Assembly: GCF_030581075.1 (NCBI RefSeq)
Contig: NZ_JAUQSW010000002.1
Coordinates: forward strand, 186,001-250,000
DNA length: 64,000 nt
Direction: 5' to 3'
Origin: Hymenobacter cheonanensis
GTDB lineage: Bacteria > Bacteroidota > Bacteroidia > Cytophagales > Hymenobacteraceae
The position numbers were made by a program, and so were the translations under genes. Shown in pieces: positions 40,201-49,208 of the stretch. Within the stretch, counting starts at the first letter, position 1. Each line of letters begins with the position of its first letter. The notes under the pieces are model-generated. The model saw only the letters and a list, made by a program, of their open reading frames with translations, ran no database searches and was not told the DNA's origin.

Positions 40201-40233
40201 TTTATGAAAAAATGCTGAAAAAATTGGTTTAAC

Positions 40234-41496
40234 CTACAAAGAGCGGTATTCAAACCGGATGCGGCCCACGCCGCCGTTGGTGCTGGCGCGCAGGGCTAGC
40301 ACGCGCAGCAGCATTACTTCGGCAGTGCCGCGCAGCTTTACGGCGTACACATCGCCCACAGCCGGCGTGCCCAGGTCGGCGCTAGGGGTGTTCTGGTAGA
40401 GCAAGGCGCCTACCATATTGGCCGTGGCCGTGGCGTAGGGGTTGGCGGCGAGCTGGGCAGCGGTCAGCTTGTAGTAGCGCGTGGTATTAGAGGTATTAAC
40501 GGTCAGGTTGCCAGCGCTCGACAAGCCGCTCACTTGCAGGTCTTTGGCCGTAGCGGCATTGGCGGCGGGCTCGTTGAGGCCCGTTACCAGGTTGAAGGCT
40601 AGCGAGTCGGTGGTGACACCGCCGCCGAAGGCCAGGCGGCCCGTGCGGGTAGTTTTGAGCGGCGTGCCCGCCACTACCGGCAGCACGGCCGTGCTCAGCG
40701 AGGTAGCTACGTACTGGGCGTAGGCCGTGAATACGAAGGAGGCCCCGCCCCCGGCCGCCGCGCCGCTAGGCACCCGCAGGTCGATGGTGCGCTTGTTTTC
40801 TACGCCGGCCGTCGGCGCTTTGATTACGCCCTGGCGCAGCAGCGGGCCGGTAGCGCCCACGCGAGCGTAGTACACGAGGCTGTCGACGTTCTTAAACAGG
40901 TTGGTGGCGGGCGTGGTCGAAGTCGAGATGCCGCCCGCGTTAATCGTAATGGCGTAGCCAATCAGGTCGCCCTCGGCCTGGGCACTGGCACTGAGTCCGT
41001 TGCGGTAGGTGGCGGCAGGCGTGCCAAAGGCCAGCGTAGGCGCATTGGCCACCTGGTAAGTAAAGCGCCGCAGCCGGGTGCCACCACCAGGAAAAGTGAG
41101 CGTGAGGTCGACGCGCACCGAGGTACCCACGGGGTAAGTGGTGGGCACCGTGTAAGGTACCGTTTGGGCCGTGAGCTGCGCGCTTTGCAAAAAGCTGCCG
41201 CCGATGGGGTAGCTGCCTACCTGGGCCGAGTCGGTTTTGGTGGCCTGAAAAACCGTGATGGTTGTCGGGTTATCGGTCAGGTTGTAGCCGGCGATAATCG
41301 GAATGGTTTCGCCGGGCGCGTACTTGGCGTTGAAGGCCGTGGTGGAGGTGGTACTGAGCGTGGCATTGGGCAGGCCCACCACAAAGTAGCCGGCCGTGGC
41401 CACGGGCTGGTAGTAGTCGTCTAGCTCCTTCTTGCAGCCGGCCAGCAGGGCTAGGCCGGCCAGCAACGGCAGAAGAATTTTAGCAAAAGGCTTCAT
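40234..41496 (-). CDS. Surface lipoprotein of the SusC/SusD locus (SusE-like position)
   Basis: A 420-residue lipoprotein. The signal peptide MKPFAKILLPLLAGLALLAG ends at the lipobox with Cys21, and KKELDDYY follows. The mature part consists of three or four beta-sandwich-like segments rich in Thr, Ser, Gly and Ala (for example YPVGTSVRVDLTLTFPGGGT, DLIGYAITINAGG, VYAVKLRGTAEVMLLRVLAL), probably Ig-like domains. It is 30 bases downstream of SusD on the same strand, the place of SusE/SusF-type binding lipoproteins. Sequence identity with SusE is not claimed; the ligand is unknown. Confidence 0.7.
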   Translation of the reverse strand: MKPFAKILLPLLAGLALLAGCKKELDDYYQPVATAGYFVVGLPNATLSTTSTTAFNAKYAPGETIPIIAGYNLTDNPTTITVFQATKTDSAQVGSYPIGGSFLQSAQLTAQTVPYTVPTTYPVGTSVRVDLTLTFPGGGTRLRRFTYQVANAPTLAFGTPAATYRNGLSASAQAEGDLIGYAITINAGGISTSTTPATNLFKNVDSLVYYARVGATGPLLRQGVIKAPTAGVENKRTIDLRVPSGAAAGGGASFVFTAYAQYVATSLSTAVLPVVAGTPLKTTRTGRLAFGGGVTTDSLAFNLVTGLNEPAANAATAKDLQVSGLSSAGNLTVNTSNTTRYYKLTAAQLAANPYATATANMVGALLYQNTPSADLGTPAVGDVYAVKLRGTAEVMLLRVLALRASTNGGVGRIRFEYRSL

Positions 41497-41525
41497 AATC
41501 AAAGAATACTAAAAAGTGAAACCCC

Positions 41526-43094
41526 TTATTTCTGGTCAAACCACAGCGGCTTGGTCACGTAGTCGTCGTTGGTGCTAGCCCCGGCATCGCTGAAAAGCTT
41601 GGCCACGGCATTGGGGTTGTAGAGCACCTCGGTGGCGCCTGGCAGGAGGCGGCGTGGGTAGCGGCGCAGTGGGTCGCTCTGGCCAGCCACGATGGGGTTC
41701 ACGGTGCGGGTGGGGTACACGAAGTTGACGTAGAGGGCAGGGTCAAAGTCGAGGCGGCGCAGGTCCGACCACGAGTCGGGGTTCAGAAACATAGCGATGT
41801 ATTTCTGCTCCATAATGGGGCGTAGCGTGGTGAGGGCGGCCTCGTTCTGCGGCACGGCGGCCGAGGTGAGGTAGGCGTTTATCTGCGTCGAGGAGATGGT
41901 AGGGAACGTGACGGCGGGTAGGGCATTGCTGCCGCCCACCCCAATCTTGGCCATGTGCGCCCGAATGCCTTCCTTGAGCGCGGCCAGGGCCCGGGTTTTA
42001 TTACCGGCGCGGTAAGCGGCTTCCGCCTCAATAAACTTCACCTCGTGGTAGGTGATGGCCTCAAAATATCCCGTGATGTCGCGGGCGTACCAGCTGCCGT
42101 AGAAGTCGGTGAGCGTGGAGCCGGGCGTGAGGTTGGTCGTTGTGCTAGTGCCCGCGCCGGGGTCGGCGCCCACGCTCGTAGTAGGTATCATAATGCCAAA
42201 GCGCGGGTCCGTCACGCCCGGAAACGTGGTGCCGTTCAGATACTTCACGATATTGGTCGAGAAGGTAGCCGTGCCGAAGTTGGAGCGCGTGGGCCCGAAG
42301 ATGTTGGTCGTATTCACCAGCGGCGACACGGCCACCTGGAAGTTTATCTGCGCATCGTCGGCGCTGGAGATGAAGGCCTTGTCCACGAGGGCTAGCACGG
42401 CATTGGGGTCGTAGCTGGCCTTCTTAGTGAGGTGCTGGGCCTGGCGCGCCTTGAGCGCGTAGGCCAGGCGCACCCACTTGCCAGGGTCGCCTTTGTACAG
42501 AATGTCGCCGCTTTCGCTGGGCGAGGTGCTGTACAGCGCCCGGAAGTTGGCGCTGGAGGGCTTCGACATTTCTACTATGCCCTCGTCGCAGAGCTGGTTG
42601 ATGACGCCGTAAATCGACTCCTGCGAATCGTACTTGGGCGTGTAGTTGGCACCGCCCTGGTAGGCCTCGGTGTAGGGCACGTCGCCGAGCATGTCGGTAA
42701 CGTGCGCCAGAATGAGCGCCTGCATAATCTTGCCCGCCCCCACGTAGTACACCGACCCTTCGGCCTGCGCCACCTGTATCATCTGCGGAATATTACCGCC
42801 CGAATAGAAGTACGAGTAGTTGAACGTGTTGGTGCTCTGGGCATTGGTGAAATAGTACTGGTCGTTGCCGCCGCTGTTGGCGGTGCGGCTCACGATGTAC
42901 TGCGTGATGTAGGGCGTGCGCAGCGCCGTAAACATCTGGGTCTGAATACCGTTCGAGATAACGTTGGGCAGCAGGAAGTTGGGCGTCGAAACAACCGGGT
43001 TGTTAGGGTTGGTATTAACGTCGAGGTACTTCTCGCACGAGGTCAGGGCCGCCGAGGCCCCTAGCAGGCTGAGAAAGAGAAGATATTTTTTCAT
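41526..43094 (-). CDS. SusD/RagB-family outer-membrane lipoprotein
   Basis: A 522-residue nutrient-binding lipoprotein that caps its SusC partner at the cell surface. The lipobox is LTSC with Cys20, followed by EKYLDVNTNPNNP, a common SusD start. TPR-like helices carry LILAHVTDMLGDVPYTEAYQ and WVRLAYALKARQAQHLTKKA, and the C-terminal half has EVKFIEAEAAYRAGNKTRAL and QKYIAMFLNPDSWSDLRRLD. It looks like the SusD-like_2 subgroup, which is often tied to peptide or mixed substrates rather than starch. It is 21 bases downstream of the SusC gene. Confidence 0.93.
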   Translation of the reverse strand: MKKYLLFLSLLGASAALTSCEKYLDVNTNPNNPVVSTPNFLLPNVISNGIQTQMFTALRTPYITQYIVSRTANSGGNDQYYFTNAQSTNTFNYSYFYSGGNIPQMIQVAQAEGSVYYVGAGKIMQALILAHVTDMLGDVPYTEAYQGGANYTPKYDSQESIYGVINQLCDEGIVEMSKPSSANFRALYSTSPSESGDILYKGDPGKWVRLAYALKARQAQHLTKKASYDPNAVLALVDKAFISSADDAQINFQVAVSPLVNTTNIFGPTRSNFGTATFSTNIVKYLNGTTFPGVTDPRFGIMIPTTSVGADPGAGTSTTTNLTPGSTLTDFYGSWYARDITGYFEAITYHEVKFIEAEAAYRAGNKTRALAALKEGIRAHMAKIGVGGSNALPAVTFPTISSTQINAYLTSAAVPQNEAALTTLRPIMEQKYIAMFLNPDSWSDLRRLDFDPALYVNFVYPTRTVNPIVAGQSDPLRRYPRRLLPGATEVLYNPNAVAKLFSDAGASTNDDYVTKPLWFDQK

Positions 43095-43115
43095 CGGATA
43101 GAACTAGCTGCTTGC

Positions 43116-46100
43116 TTAAAAATTGACCCGCACGCCCATGTCCACGCCGCGCGTGGCGGGGATGTTGCCGAAGTCGATGCCGCCCGAGCCGCCGCCGCGC
43201 ACGCCCGCGCCGGCCGAGGCCGTTTCGGGGTCGGCGCCGCTGTACTTGGTCAGCAGCACGAGGTTGCGGCCGGTCACGTTCACCTCCACGCCTTTCAGGA
43301 AGGAGCCAGCGCCGCCCAGCCAGCGCTGGGGCAGGGCGTAGCTGAGGGCCACGTAGCGCAGGCGCGCCCACGAGCCGTCCTCGATGAAGGCGGTACCCGC
43401 GCGCGACAGGATGGTGGTGTAGTAGGTCTGGGTCAGCTCCACGGGCCGGGTGTTGGGCGTGTACACGGTGTTGCCGCTGGCATCTTTCGAGGCCACCACG
43501 CCGTCGAATACTACCGTGTTGTAGCGGTCGAGGGTGCGGGTGGAGGTGCCCACGCCGGTTTGGTACCAGTCGTTGCCGTTTACTACCACGCCGCCCACCC
43601 GGAAATCGAGCAGCGAAGTCAGCGATAAGCCTTTGTAAGTAAACGTGTTGGTGAGCTGCGTGGTGAAGCGCGGCGCCCGGTTGCCGGCGTAGATAAACGT
43701 AGCGCTGGCCGACGGATAGCCGGTAGCGCCCACAATTACCTGCCCGTAGTAGGGCGAGCTAGGGTCGGTTACGCGGTTAAAGTCGGTGGCGGCGATGCCC
43801 GAAATAGGGTGGTTGGGGAAGGCGCCGCCCTCGTGCACGTCGGTCACGAAGGCATCGGACTGGTACACCACCGTGAGCGGGTTGGGCAGGCTCTCCACGT
43901 TGTTGGTGTTGTGGTAGAAGTTGGCGTTGATGTCCCAGGTAAAGCCGGTGCTGGTGCGCACGGGCGTGCCGCTGAGGCTGATTTCCTGGCCCTCGTTCGT
44001 TACCACGCCGCCGTTGATGTACTGTAGGATGAAGCCCGTGGCCTGGCTCACGCGCGGGGCAATGAGCTGGTCCACAGTGCGCGAGCGGTAGTAGTTTACA
44101 TCCAGGCTCAGACGGTTTTTGAAGAACTGGAGGTTCACGCCGGCCTCGTAGGTGCGGGTGCGCTCGGGCTTGAGGTTGGGGTTCGAGCCGAAGAAATCGT
44201 TGCGGAAACCACCGCCGATGTAGGTATTGGTGGTGAGCGGGGCCTGCACGCGGTAGGGGCCGGTGTCGCGGCCCACCTCGGCCACCGAGGCGCGCAGCTT
44301 GCCGTAGTTCAGCACCGGGTTCTGGTCGAGGCCCAGAATTTTGGTGAACTCGTAGCCCACCGCACCCGAGCCGTAGAGGAAGCCCTTGCCGAAAATCTTG
44401 CCCTCATCGGGCCGCGGCAGGGTCGACGACTGGTCGTAACGGGCCTGCAGCTCCACAATCAGCTGGTCGAAGATGGTGGTCGAGAGCCTGGCGAAGTTGC
44501 CGATGAGGTGGCGCGTCTGGTCGCGCTGCAAGGCACCCCGGTTCACGGTGTTGTTCAGGCCAATGAAATCGGGATTCTGGAAAATCAGGCCGATGTAGTC
44601 CACGGCCTCGTCCTTGTTTTCCTCAATAGTATTGCCTAGCGTAAGGGCGCCGCGCAGCTTCTCGCCAAAGAAATTGTGGTTGTACGTGGCCAGGGTCGTG
44701 GCCGTGATGAGGCGGCTCTGGTCCACGGTCTGGGCCAGCCCCCCGAACTGGTTGCCGACCTGCGAGGTGCCCACGGCCCGCACAGACTGGCTGCGGGTGG
44801 TGTACACGTCGGTACCGATATTATGGCTCAGCGTGAGACCTTTAATGGGCGAGAATGACACCTGCACGTTGCCCACGAAGCGGTTGGTGCGGTCGCTCTG
44901 CGGGTTTTTGTCTACCGTCCAGTAGGGGTTGTCGGCATCGGCATCGGTGCCGGCCCCTAGCGGCAGCAGGCGGCGGCGCGAGCCATCGGCGTTGAGGTAG
45001 TTGCGGGCATCGTCGCCCCGCGGCCAGTTGAGCAAGCTCAGCAAAAAGCCACCCGAGCTGCCAAACAAACCCGGCCCCTGCAAGGGCCGCACGGCGCCCG
45101 AGTTGAGGTACTGCGCCGAGCCCGTAACGCTGAGCTTGGGCGAAATCTGGGCCGAGCCCGAAATGCGCACCGTGGTCTTGTCGTAGGTGCTCTGCGGCGT
45201 CACGCCGTTCTGCTTCAGGTTGGAGGCCGAGGCAAAGAAGCTGGCTTTGTCGGAGCCGCCCGACATGTTTACGAAGTTCTGGATGGCATTGCCCTTCTGG
45301 AAGAAATTGCCCAGGTTGTCATACACCGTTTGGCCCGGCTGGAAGCGCGGCCCGAACGACACGCGGGTGCTAGGGTCGTAGAGGCCGCCCGAGCCCTGGC
45401 CGTACTGGTCCTGCATTTTGGGCAGGCGGTTCACCTCATCTACCGAGTACTGGCTGCGGAAGTTGAGCTGCGTGCGCCCCGCCGAGCCTTTTTTGGTGGT
45501 AATAACCACGGCGCCGTTGGCGGCGCGCAGGCCGTAGAGGGCGGCGGCGGCCGGGCCCTTCAGCACGGTCATCGAGGCAATGTCTTCGGGGTTGAGGTCG
45601 CCGGCGCGGTTGGCAGCACCCACCGAGCGGCCCAGCAGGCCATTGAAGGCCGAGCCGCCGCCCGGCGCGGTGCTTTCCTGAAAGGACGAGTTGTCCATTA
45701 TCATCCCGTCGATGACGAACAGCGGCTGGTTGTCGCCATCGAGCGAGGTGCCGCCCCGGATGACGATGCTAGCCCCCTCGCCCGCCCCGCCGCCCGACGA
45801 GGTGATGTTGACGCCCGCCACCTTGCCCTGCAACGCATTGACAATGTTGGTCTGGCGCGAGTCGATAATGTCCTTACTGGTTACTTCCTGCACGGCCGTC
45901 ACGATGTCGCGGCGGTCCTGCTTGATGCCGTAGGCCAGTACCACCACTTCGTCGAGGTCGCGGTTGCTGGCCGTGAGCGTAATGTCGAGCGGACCGCCGT
46001 CGAAGCGGCGCTCCATGGGCTCGTAGCCCACAAAGCTGAACACGAGCGTGGCGCCGTTCGGCACGTTGGCCAGAGTATAGCGGCCATCGGCGCCGGTAGA

Positions 46101-46289
46101 AGTGCCGTTGCTGGTGCCCTTCACGATGACGTTGACGCCAGGCAGCGGCGTGCGGTCCGAAGCCTGCCGCACCACCCCCGTAACGGGGCCGCTGGCGGCC
46201 GTGGCGGCCGGGCTGGTTTGGGCCAGGCTGGGCAAGGCACTGCCCAGCGCCGGCAGCAAGGCAACTGGAAGCCAGTAGATTTTTCTCAT
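43116..46289 (-). CDS. SusC/RagA-family TonB-dependent transporter
   Basis: An outer-membrane transporter of 1057 residues from the ATG at 46289. A signal peptide (MRKIYWLPVALLPALGSALP) is followed by a carboxypeptidase-D-like domain (about 40-115: GVVRQASDRTPLPGVNVIVKG), the hallmark of SusC. The TonB-box-like EVVVLAYGIKQ region leads into the plug domain (QGKVAGVNI, IVIRGGTSLDGDNQPLFVID). A large beta barrel ends in GVDMGVRVNF with a terminal Phe. It imports an oligomer bound by the SusD protein downstream. No glycosidase or peptidase gene is in the operon, so the substrate cannot be guessed. Confidence 0.95.
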   Translation of the reverse strand: MRKIYWLPVALLPALGSALPSLAQTSPAATAASGPVTGVVRQASDRTPLPGVNVIVKGTSNGTSTGADGRYTLANVPNGATLVFSFVGYEPMERRFDGGPLDITLTASNRDLDEVVVLAYGIKQDRRDIVTAVQEVTSKDIIDSRQTNIVNALQGKVAGVNITSSGGGAGEGASIVIRGGTSLDGDNQPLFVIDGMIMDNSSFQESTAPGGGSAFNGLLGRSVGAANRAGDLNPEDIASMTVLKGPAAAALYGLRAANGAVVITTKKGSAGRTQLNFRSQYSVDEVNRLPKMQDQYGQGSGGLYDPSTRVSFGPRFQPGQTVYDNLGNFFQKGNAIQNFVNMSGGSDKASFFASASNLKQNGVTPQSTYDKTTVRISGSAQISPKLSVTGSAQYLNSGAVRPLQGPGLFGSSGGFLLSLLNWPRGDDARNYLNADGSRRRLLPLGAGTDADADNPYWTVDKNPQSDRTNRFVGNVQVSFSPIKGLTLSHNIGTDVYTTRSQSVRAVGTSQVGNQFGGLAQTVDQSRLITATTLATYNHNFFGEKLRGALTLGNTIEENKDEAVDYIGLIFQNPDFIGLNNTVNRGALQRDQTRHLIGNFARLSTTIFDQLIVELQARYDQSSTLPRPDEGKIFGKGFLYGSGAVGYEFTKILGLDQNPVLNYGKLRASVAEVGRDTGPYRVQAPLTTNTYIGGGFRNDFFGSNPNLKPERTRTYEAGVNLQFFKNRLSLDVNYYRSRTVDQLIAPRVSQATGFILQYINGGVVTNEGQEISLSGTPVRTSTGFTWDINANFYHNTNNVESLPNPLTVVYQSDAFVTDVHEGGAFPNHPISGIAATDFNRVTDPSSPYYGQVIVGATGYPSASATFIYAGNRAPRFTTQLTNTFTYKGLSLTSLLDFRVGGVVVNGNDWYQTGVGTSTRTLDRYNTVVFDGVVASKDASGNTVYTPNTRPVELTQTYYTTILSRAGTAFIEDGSWARLRYVALSYALPQRWLGGAGSFLKGVEVNVTGRNLVLLTKYSGADPETASAGAGVRGGGSGGIDFGNIPATRGVDMGVRVNF

Positions 46290-46510
46290 AGAAAGCAGTG
46301 AAAAAGAGTAGGAAGGGAAAGAGACGGAAAATATCTGGTGCGCCGGCCACACCCGTATCCCGGCGCCCAAACAGGTAATTAAACAGCGATAAAAAGCCCA
46401 TTTGCAGCCGCGCAGCTTAACCTCGGCATTGTTGGGACCCTAAAGGTGCAAAAAATTCAGGAAATTTTCAGCAAACCTTTTCACACTTTTTCAGTTGCCG
46501 CGCCGGCCAG
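46290..46510 (-). promoter_or_regulatory. Upstream region of the SusC gene
   Basis: A 220-base region, AT-rich at 46430-46495. On the minus strand it has TTTG followed about 25 bases later by CACCTTTAG, a weak resemblance to the promoter consensus. No regulator gene (ECF sigma/anti-sigma or HTCS) lies beside the SusC gene. Confidence 0.3.
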
Positions 46511-48337
46511 CTAGGGCCGGGCACTTTCGATGGCCAGCTGCAGCAGCGCCGAGCGCACGCCCAGCTCGCCGAGCTTACCATTGTTGCGCGTGGGGTTGAC
46601 GCGGTTGGTAAGCAAAATCACGAACAAGTCGAGGTCGGGCTCGACCCAGAAGTAGGTGCCCGTGAAGCCGGTGTGGCCGTAGCTGCGCGGGCTGGCGCTA
46701 CGCGCCGCGTTCAGGGCCGGGTTTTTGGGGTCGGGCTTGTCGAAGCCCAGCGCCCGGCGGTTGTCGGGGCAAAACTGGCAAGCGGTGTATTCGGCAATAG
46801 TTTCTGCCTTAATAAGTTGCTGCCCGCCGTAGCGCCCCTGCCACAAATACAGTTGCACGAGCTTGGCCAGGTCGTTGGCCGAGCCAAACAGGCCGGCGTG
46901 GCCGCTCACGCCCCCTAGCAGCGCGGCGCCCTCGTCGTGCACGGTGCCGTGCACCAATTGGTGGCGGAAGAGCGAGTCGTACTCGGTAGGCGCAATGCGG
47001 CCCAGCGGAAACCGCCGCAGGGGATTGAAACCCAGCGTACTTGCCCCCAGCGGCCGGTAAAGCTGCTCAGTTATAAACTGGTCAAATGGCTGCCCCGTAG
47101 CCTTCTGGACGTAGTACGGGTAGAGCATAAACGACAAGTCGGAGTACACGTAGCCCGGCTTGGCATTGAGCGCCGAGGCGGCAATGCCCGCGTAGAGCCG
47201 CCCCGGCAGCAGGCGGCTAGCCCAAATGCCGGCCGCTACCGGCAGCGGCGAGCGCCGGGTCGAATCGGGTCGCAAAAACTGCGGGCGCAGCAGGCCATTG
47301 GGGTACACGTAGTCTTGCCAGAAGGGGATAAACGCCCGCAGTCGCGCCTGGTGCGTGAGCACGTCGCGCAGGCGAATATTCTGCTTATCAGTGCCTTGTA
47401 AAAAATCAAACAGCGACCCCAGCGTGTAGTCGGGCCCTAGCAGCCCCCGGTCTTGCAGCAGCATGAGGGCCGGCAGTGCCGCCGTGACTTTGGTAAGCGA
47501 GGCAAAGTCGTAGAGTGTGTTGTTGAGCACCGGGCGGGGCACGGCCGGGGCGCCGGGCCCCATCTGTTGCACGCCGTAGCTGCGGCGCAGCGCCACCACC
47601 CCGTGCCGCGCCACAATCACCTGCCCACCCGGAAAAGCGCCCGCCTCCAGCGCCCGTTTCACCAGCGAATCGACTAACTCAGGCAGGCTGGCCCGCAGCC
47701 CCGCCTCGGCGGGCGAGCCGTAGGATAAGCGCAGGCCGCCTTCCGTGGCTAGCCCCGGCCCAAAGCCCGCGTGGGCCGTAGCGGGCCCCGGCAGTGCGGC
47801 GGCCCCTAGCCCACCAAACAGCACTTGCACGGCTTGGCTAACTGCCTGGTAGCTATGGCCCGGCGCCAACACCACGGCCGTAGCCTGCCGCAGCTCGGGC
47901 AGCGCGGCCAGGGTGGTACTGTCAAAAACGAGCGCTATAGTCTGCTTGCGCAGCGCCAGCAGGCGACGCAGGGCGGCGCGGTCAGTGGCCGAGCCATCGG
48001 GCAGGGCTAGCAGCAATAGGTTTTGCTTGCGCAGCGCCGCAAAATCAGCCGGTTGAGGCCCCACGAAGAACATGCCGGGCACGTAAGCCGCCACCTCCTG
48101 CGGCAGCGGCCAGCAGAAATCCACCACGTCGGCGTGGGCACGCAGCTTTACGGTAGCTAGCCGCAGGGTATCGAGCCGGCGCAGGGGCAGCAGCTGGTCC
48201 GCATTGCGCAACACCACCACGCCGGGGGCTAGCCGGGGCGGCAACAACTGGGCAAAGACCGCTGGCACACCGGCCAGCCAACTAAGTAGCAACAGCCCAA
48301 AAAACACGACGGGTCGAAAGCGCGGATACCGGAGCAT
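46511..48337 (-). CDS. Serine hydrolase (beta-lactamase fold) with GH3 C-terminal-like remnant
   Basis: An exported 608-residue protein with a signal peptide (LLLLSWLAGVPAVFAQ). Residues about 32-175 (APGVVVLRNADQLLPLRRLD ... FALRKQNLLLLALPD) resemble the second (C-terminal) domain of GH3 glycosidases. Residues about 215-600 are a class C beta-lactamase/esterase fold, with the SxxK motif in DFASLTKVTAALP, a YSDLSF motif and SYGHTGFTGTYFWVEPD near the end (H-T-G in the KTG position). Related proteins I recall have a full GH3 catalytic domain in front and reach about 1000 residues. Here the GH3 (beta/alpha)8 domain is missing. It is likely periplasmic and acts on peptidoglycan fragments or esters. 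It follows the SusC locus upstream on the same strand. Confidence 0.75.
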   Translation of the reverse strand: MLRYPRFRPVVFFGLLLLSWLAGVPAVFAQLLPPRLAPGVVVLRNADQLLPLRRLDTLRLATVKLRAHADVVDFCWPLPQEVAAYVPGMFFVGPQPADFAALRKQNLLLLALPDGSATDRAALRRLLALRKQTIALVFDSTTLAALPELRQATAVVLAPGHSYQAVSQAVQVLFGGLGAAALPGPATAHAGFGPGLATEGGLRLSYGSPAEAGLRASLPELVDSLVKRALEAGAFPGGQVIVARHGVVALRRSYGVQQMGPGAPAVPRPVLNNTLYDFASLTKVTAALPALMLLQDRGLLGPDYTLGSLFDFLQGTDKQNIRLRDVLTHQARLRAFIPFWQDYVYPNGLLRPQFLRPDSTRRSPLPVAAGIWASRLLPGRLYAGIAASALNAKPGYVYSDLSFMLYPYYVQKATGQPFDQFITEQLYRPLGASTLGFNPLRRFPLGRIAPTEYDSLFRHQLVHGTVHDEGAALLGGVSGHAGLFGSANDLAKLVQLYLWQGRYGGQQLIKAETIAEYTACQFCPDNRRALGFDKPDPKNPALNAARSASPRSYGHTGFTGTYFWVEPDLDLFVILLTNRVNPTRNNGKLGELGVRSALLQLAIESARP

Positions 48338-48419
48338 AGGCTCGCAAGGTATTGCCTTTCAACCCGTCGATAAAAACGGCGGCTGATTTTTGTAGTAGCC
48401 TGGGTTGCCCGATGGCCCC

Positions 48420-48550
48420 GATGGCGCGGGGCGCTTCCCCGTGCCGACTATTGGCAGGCCGCTGGCCTGCGTGAAGTGCGCAAGACTCGCCAACGATTGC
48501 CCACCAGCGGCCGGCGAAGCAATCGGCACGGAGCAGCGCCCCGCGCCATC
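48420..48550. repeat. Long inverted repeat F (28-bp outer arms)
   Basis: Outer arms 48420-48447 and 48523-48550 are complementary over 28 bases with two mismatches. Further inside, GGCCGCTGG segments pair, so the element forms a branched hairpin of about 130 bases. GC-rich. It ends on the stop codon of the esterase gene and precedes the serine hydrolase start. Confidence 0.85.
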
Positions 48551-49206
48551 TACACCTCGCTCGCTGGGAAATTCTCCGCCAGCCAGGCCACGGCGCCATC
48601 GAGGTCGGCCTGAATCAGGTTGTGGCCCGCGGGCATATCGCGCCGCGTGAGGGCGTAGCCGGCTTGGGTGAGCAGCGCGGCGTAGGCATCGGTAGCGGCG
48701 GGGCGCACGGTGGGGTCTTGCAGGCCGGGCGTGAAAAACACCGGCACCGGCCGCGGCGCTTTAAACTCCGGCACCTGCCGCACCAGCGGCTGCATAGGCC
48801 GCCACAGCACCGCGCCAGCCAGCAGGCCGGGGTAGAGCATCAGCAGGCTGCCCGCAATGTTGGCGCCGTTGGAGTAGCCCACCGCAATGAGCTGGCTAGG
48901 GTCGAAGACTTCCTTAACAGCCACCTTAGCCAGGAAATCGGCCAGCTCGTGGGTGCGGAAAATGACGTCGGGCTCGTCGAAGACGCCCATGCCGAGGCGA
49001 CGGAAAAAGCGGGGCATGCCGCCTTCCTGCACGTTGCCGCGCACACTCAGCACGTTGAGGCCGGGACCGAAGCGAGGGGCTAGCGCGAGCAGGTCGCGCT
49101 CGTCGCCACCAGTGCCGTGCAGCAGCAGCAGCGTGGCCCGCGCCGGCATGGGCGCGGGCTGGTATACGTAGGTGAGGGGCTGAAAAGCCACTTTGTTCGG
49201 GCTCAT
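48550..49206 (-). CDS. Alpha/beta hydrolase, MhqD-like carboxylesterase
   Basis: A 218-residue cytoplasmic esterase of the phospholipase/carboxylesterase family. The oxyanion motif is LLLLHGTGGDE. The nucleophile is Ser112 in VGYSNGAN, with Asp164 in GLQDPTV and His195 in AGHNL completing the triad. Ring-cleaving dioxygenase and pirin genes lie directly upstream on the same strand. In Bacillus subtilis MhqD and MhqO are co-expressed to detoxify hydroquinones, so the same role is inferred here. The stop codon touches inverted repeat F. Confidence 0.8.
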   Translation of the reverse strand: MSPNKVAFQPLTYVYQPAPMPARATLLLLHGTGGDERDLLALAPRFGPGLNVLSVRGNVQEGGMPRFFRRLGMGVFDEPDVIFRTHELADFLAKVAVKEVFDPSQLIAVGYSNGANIAGSLLMLYPGLLAGAVLWRPMQPLVRQVPEFKAPRPVPVFFTPGLQDPTVRPAATDAYAALLTQAGYALTRRDMPAGHNLIQADLDGAVAWLAENFPASEV

Positions 49207-49208
49207 AA

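Noticed and set aside
45330..46301. A 323-residue open frame antisense to the SusC start
   Set aside because: The sense strand carries an unmistakable SusC signal peptide, CarboxypepD-like domain and plug.
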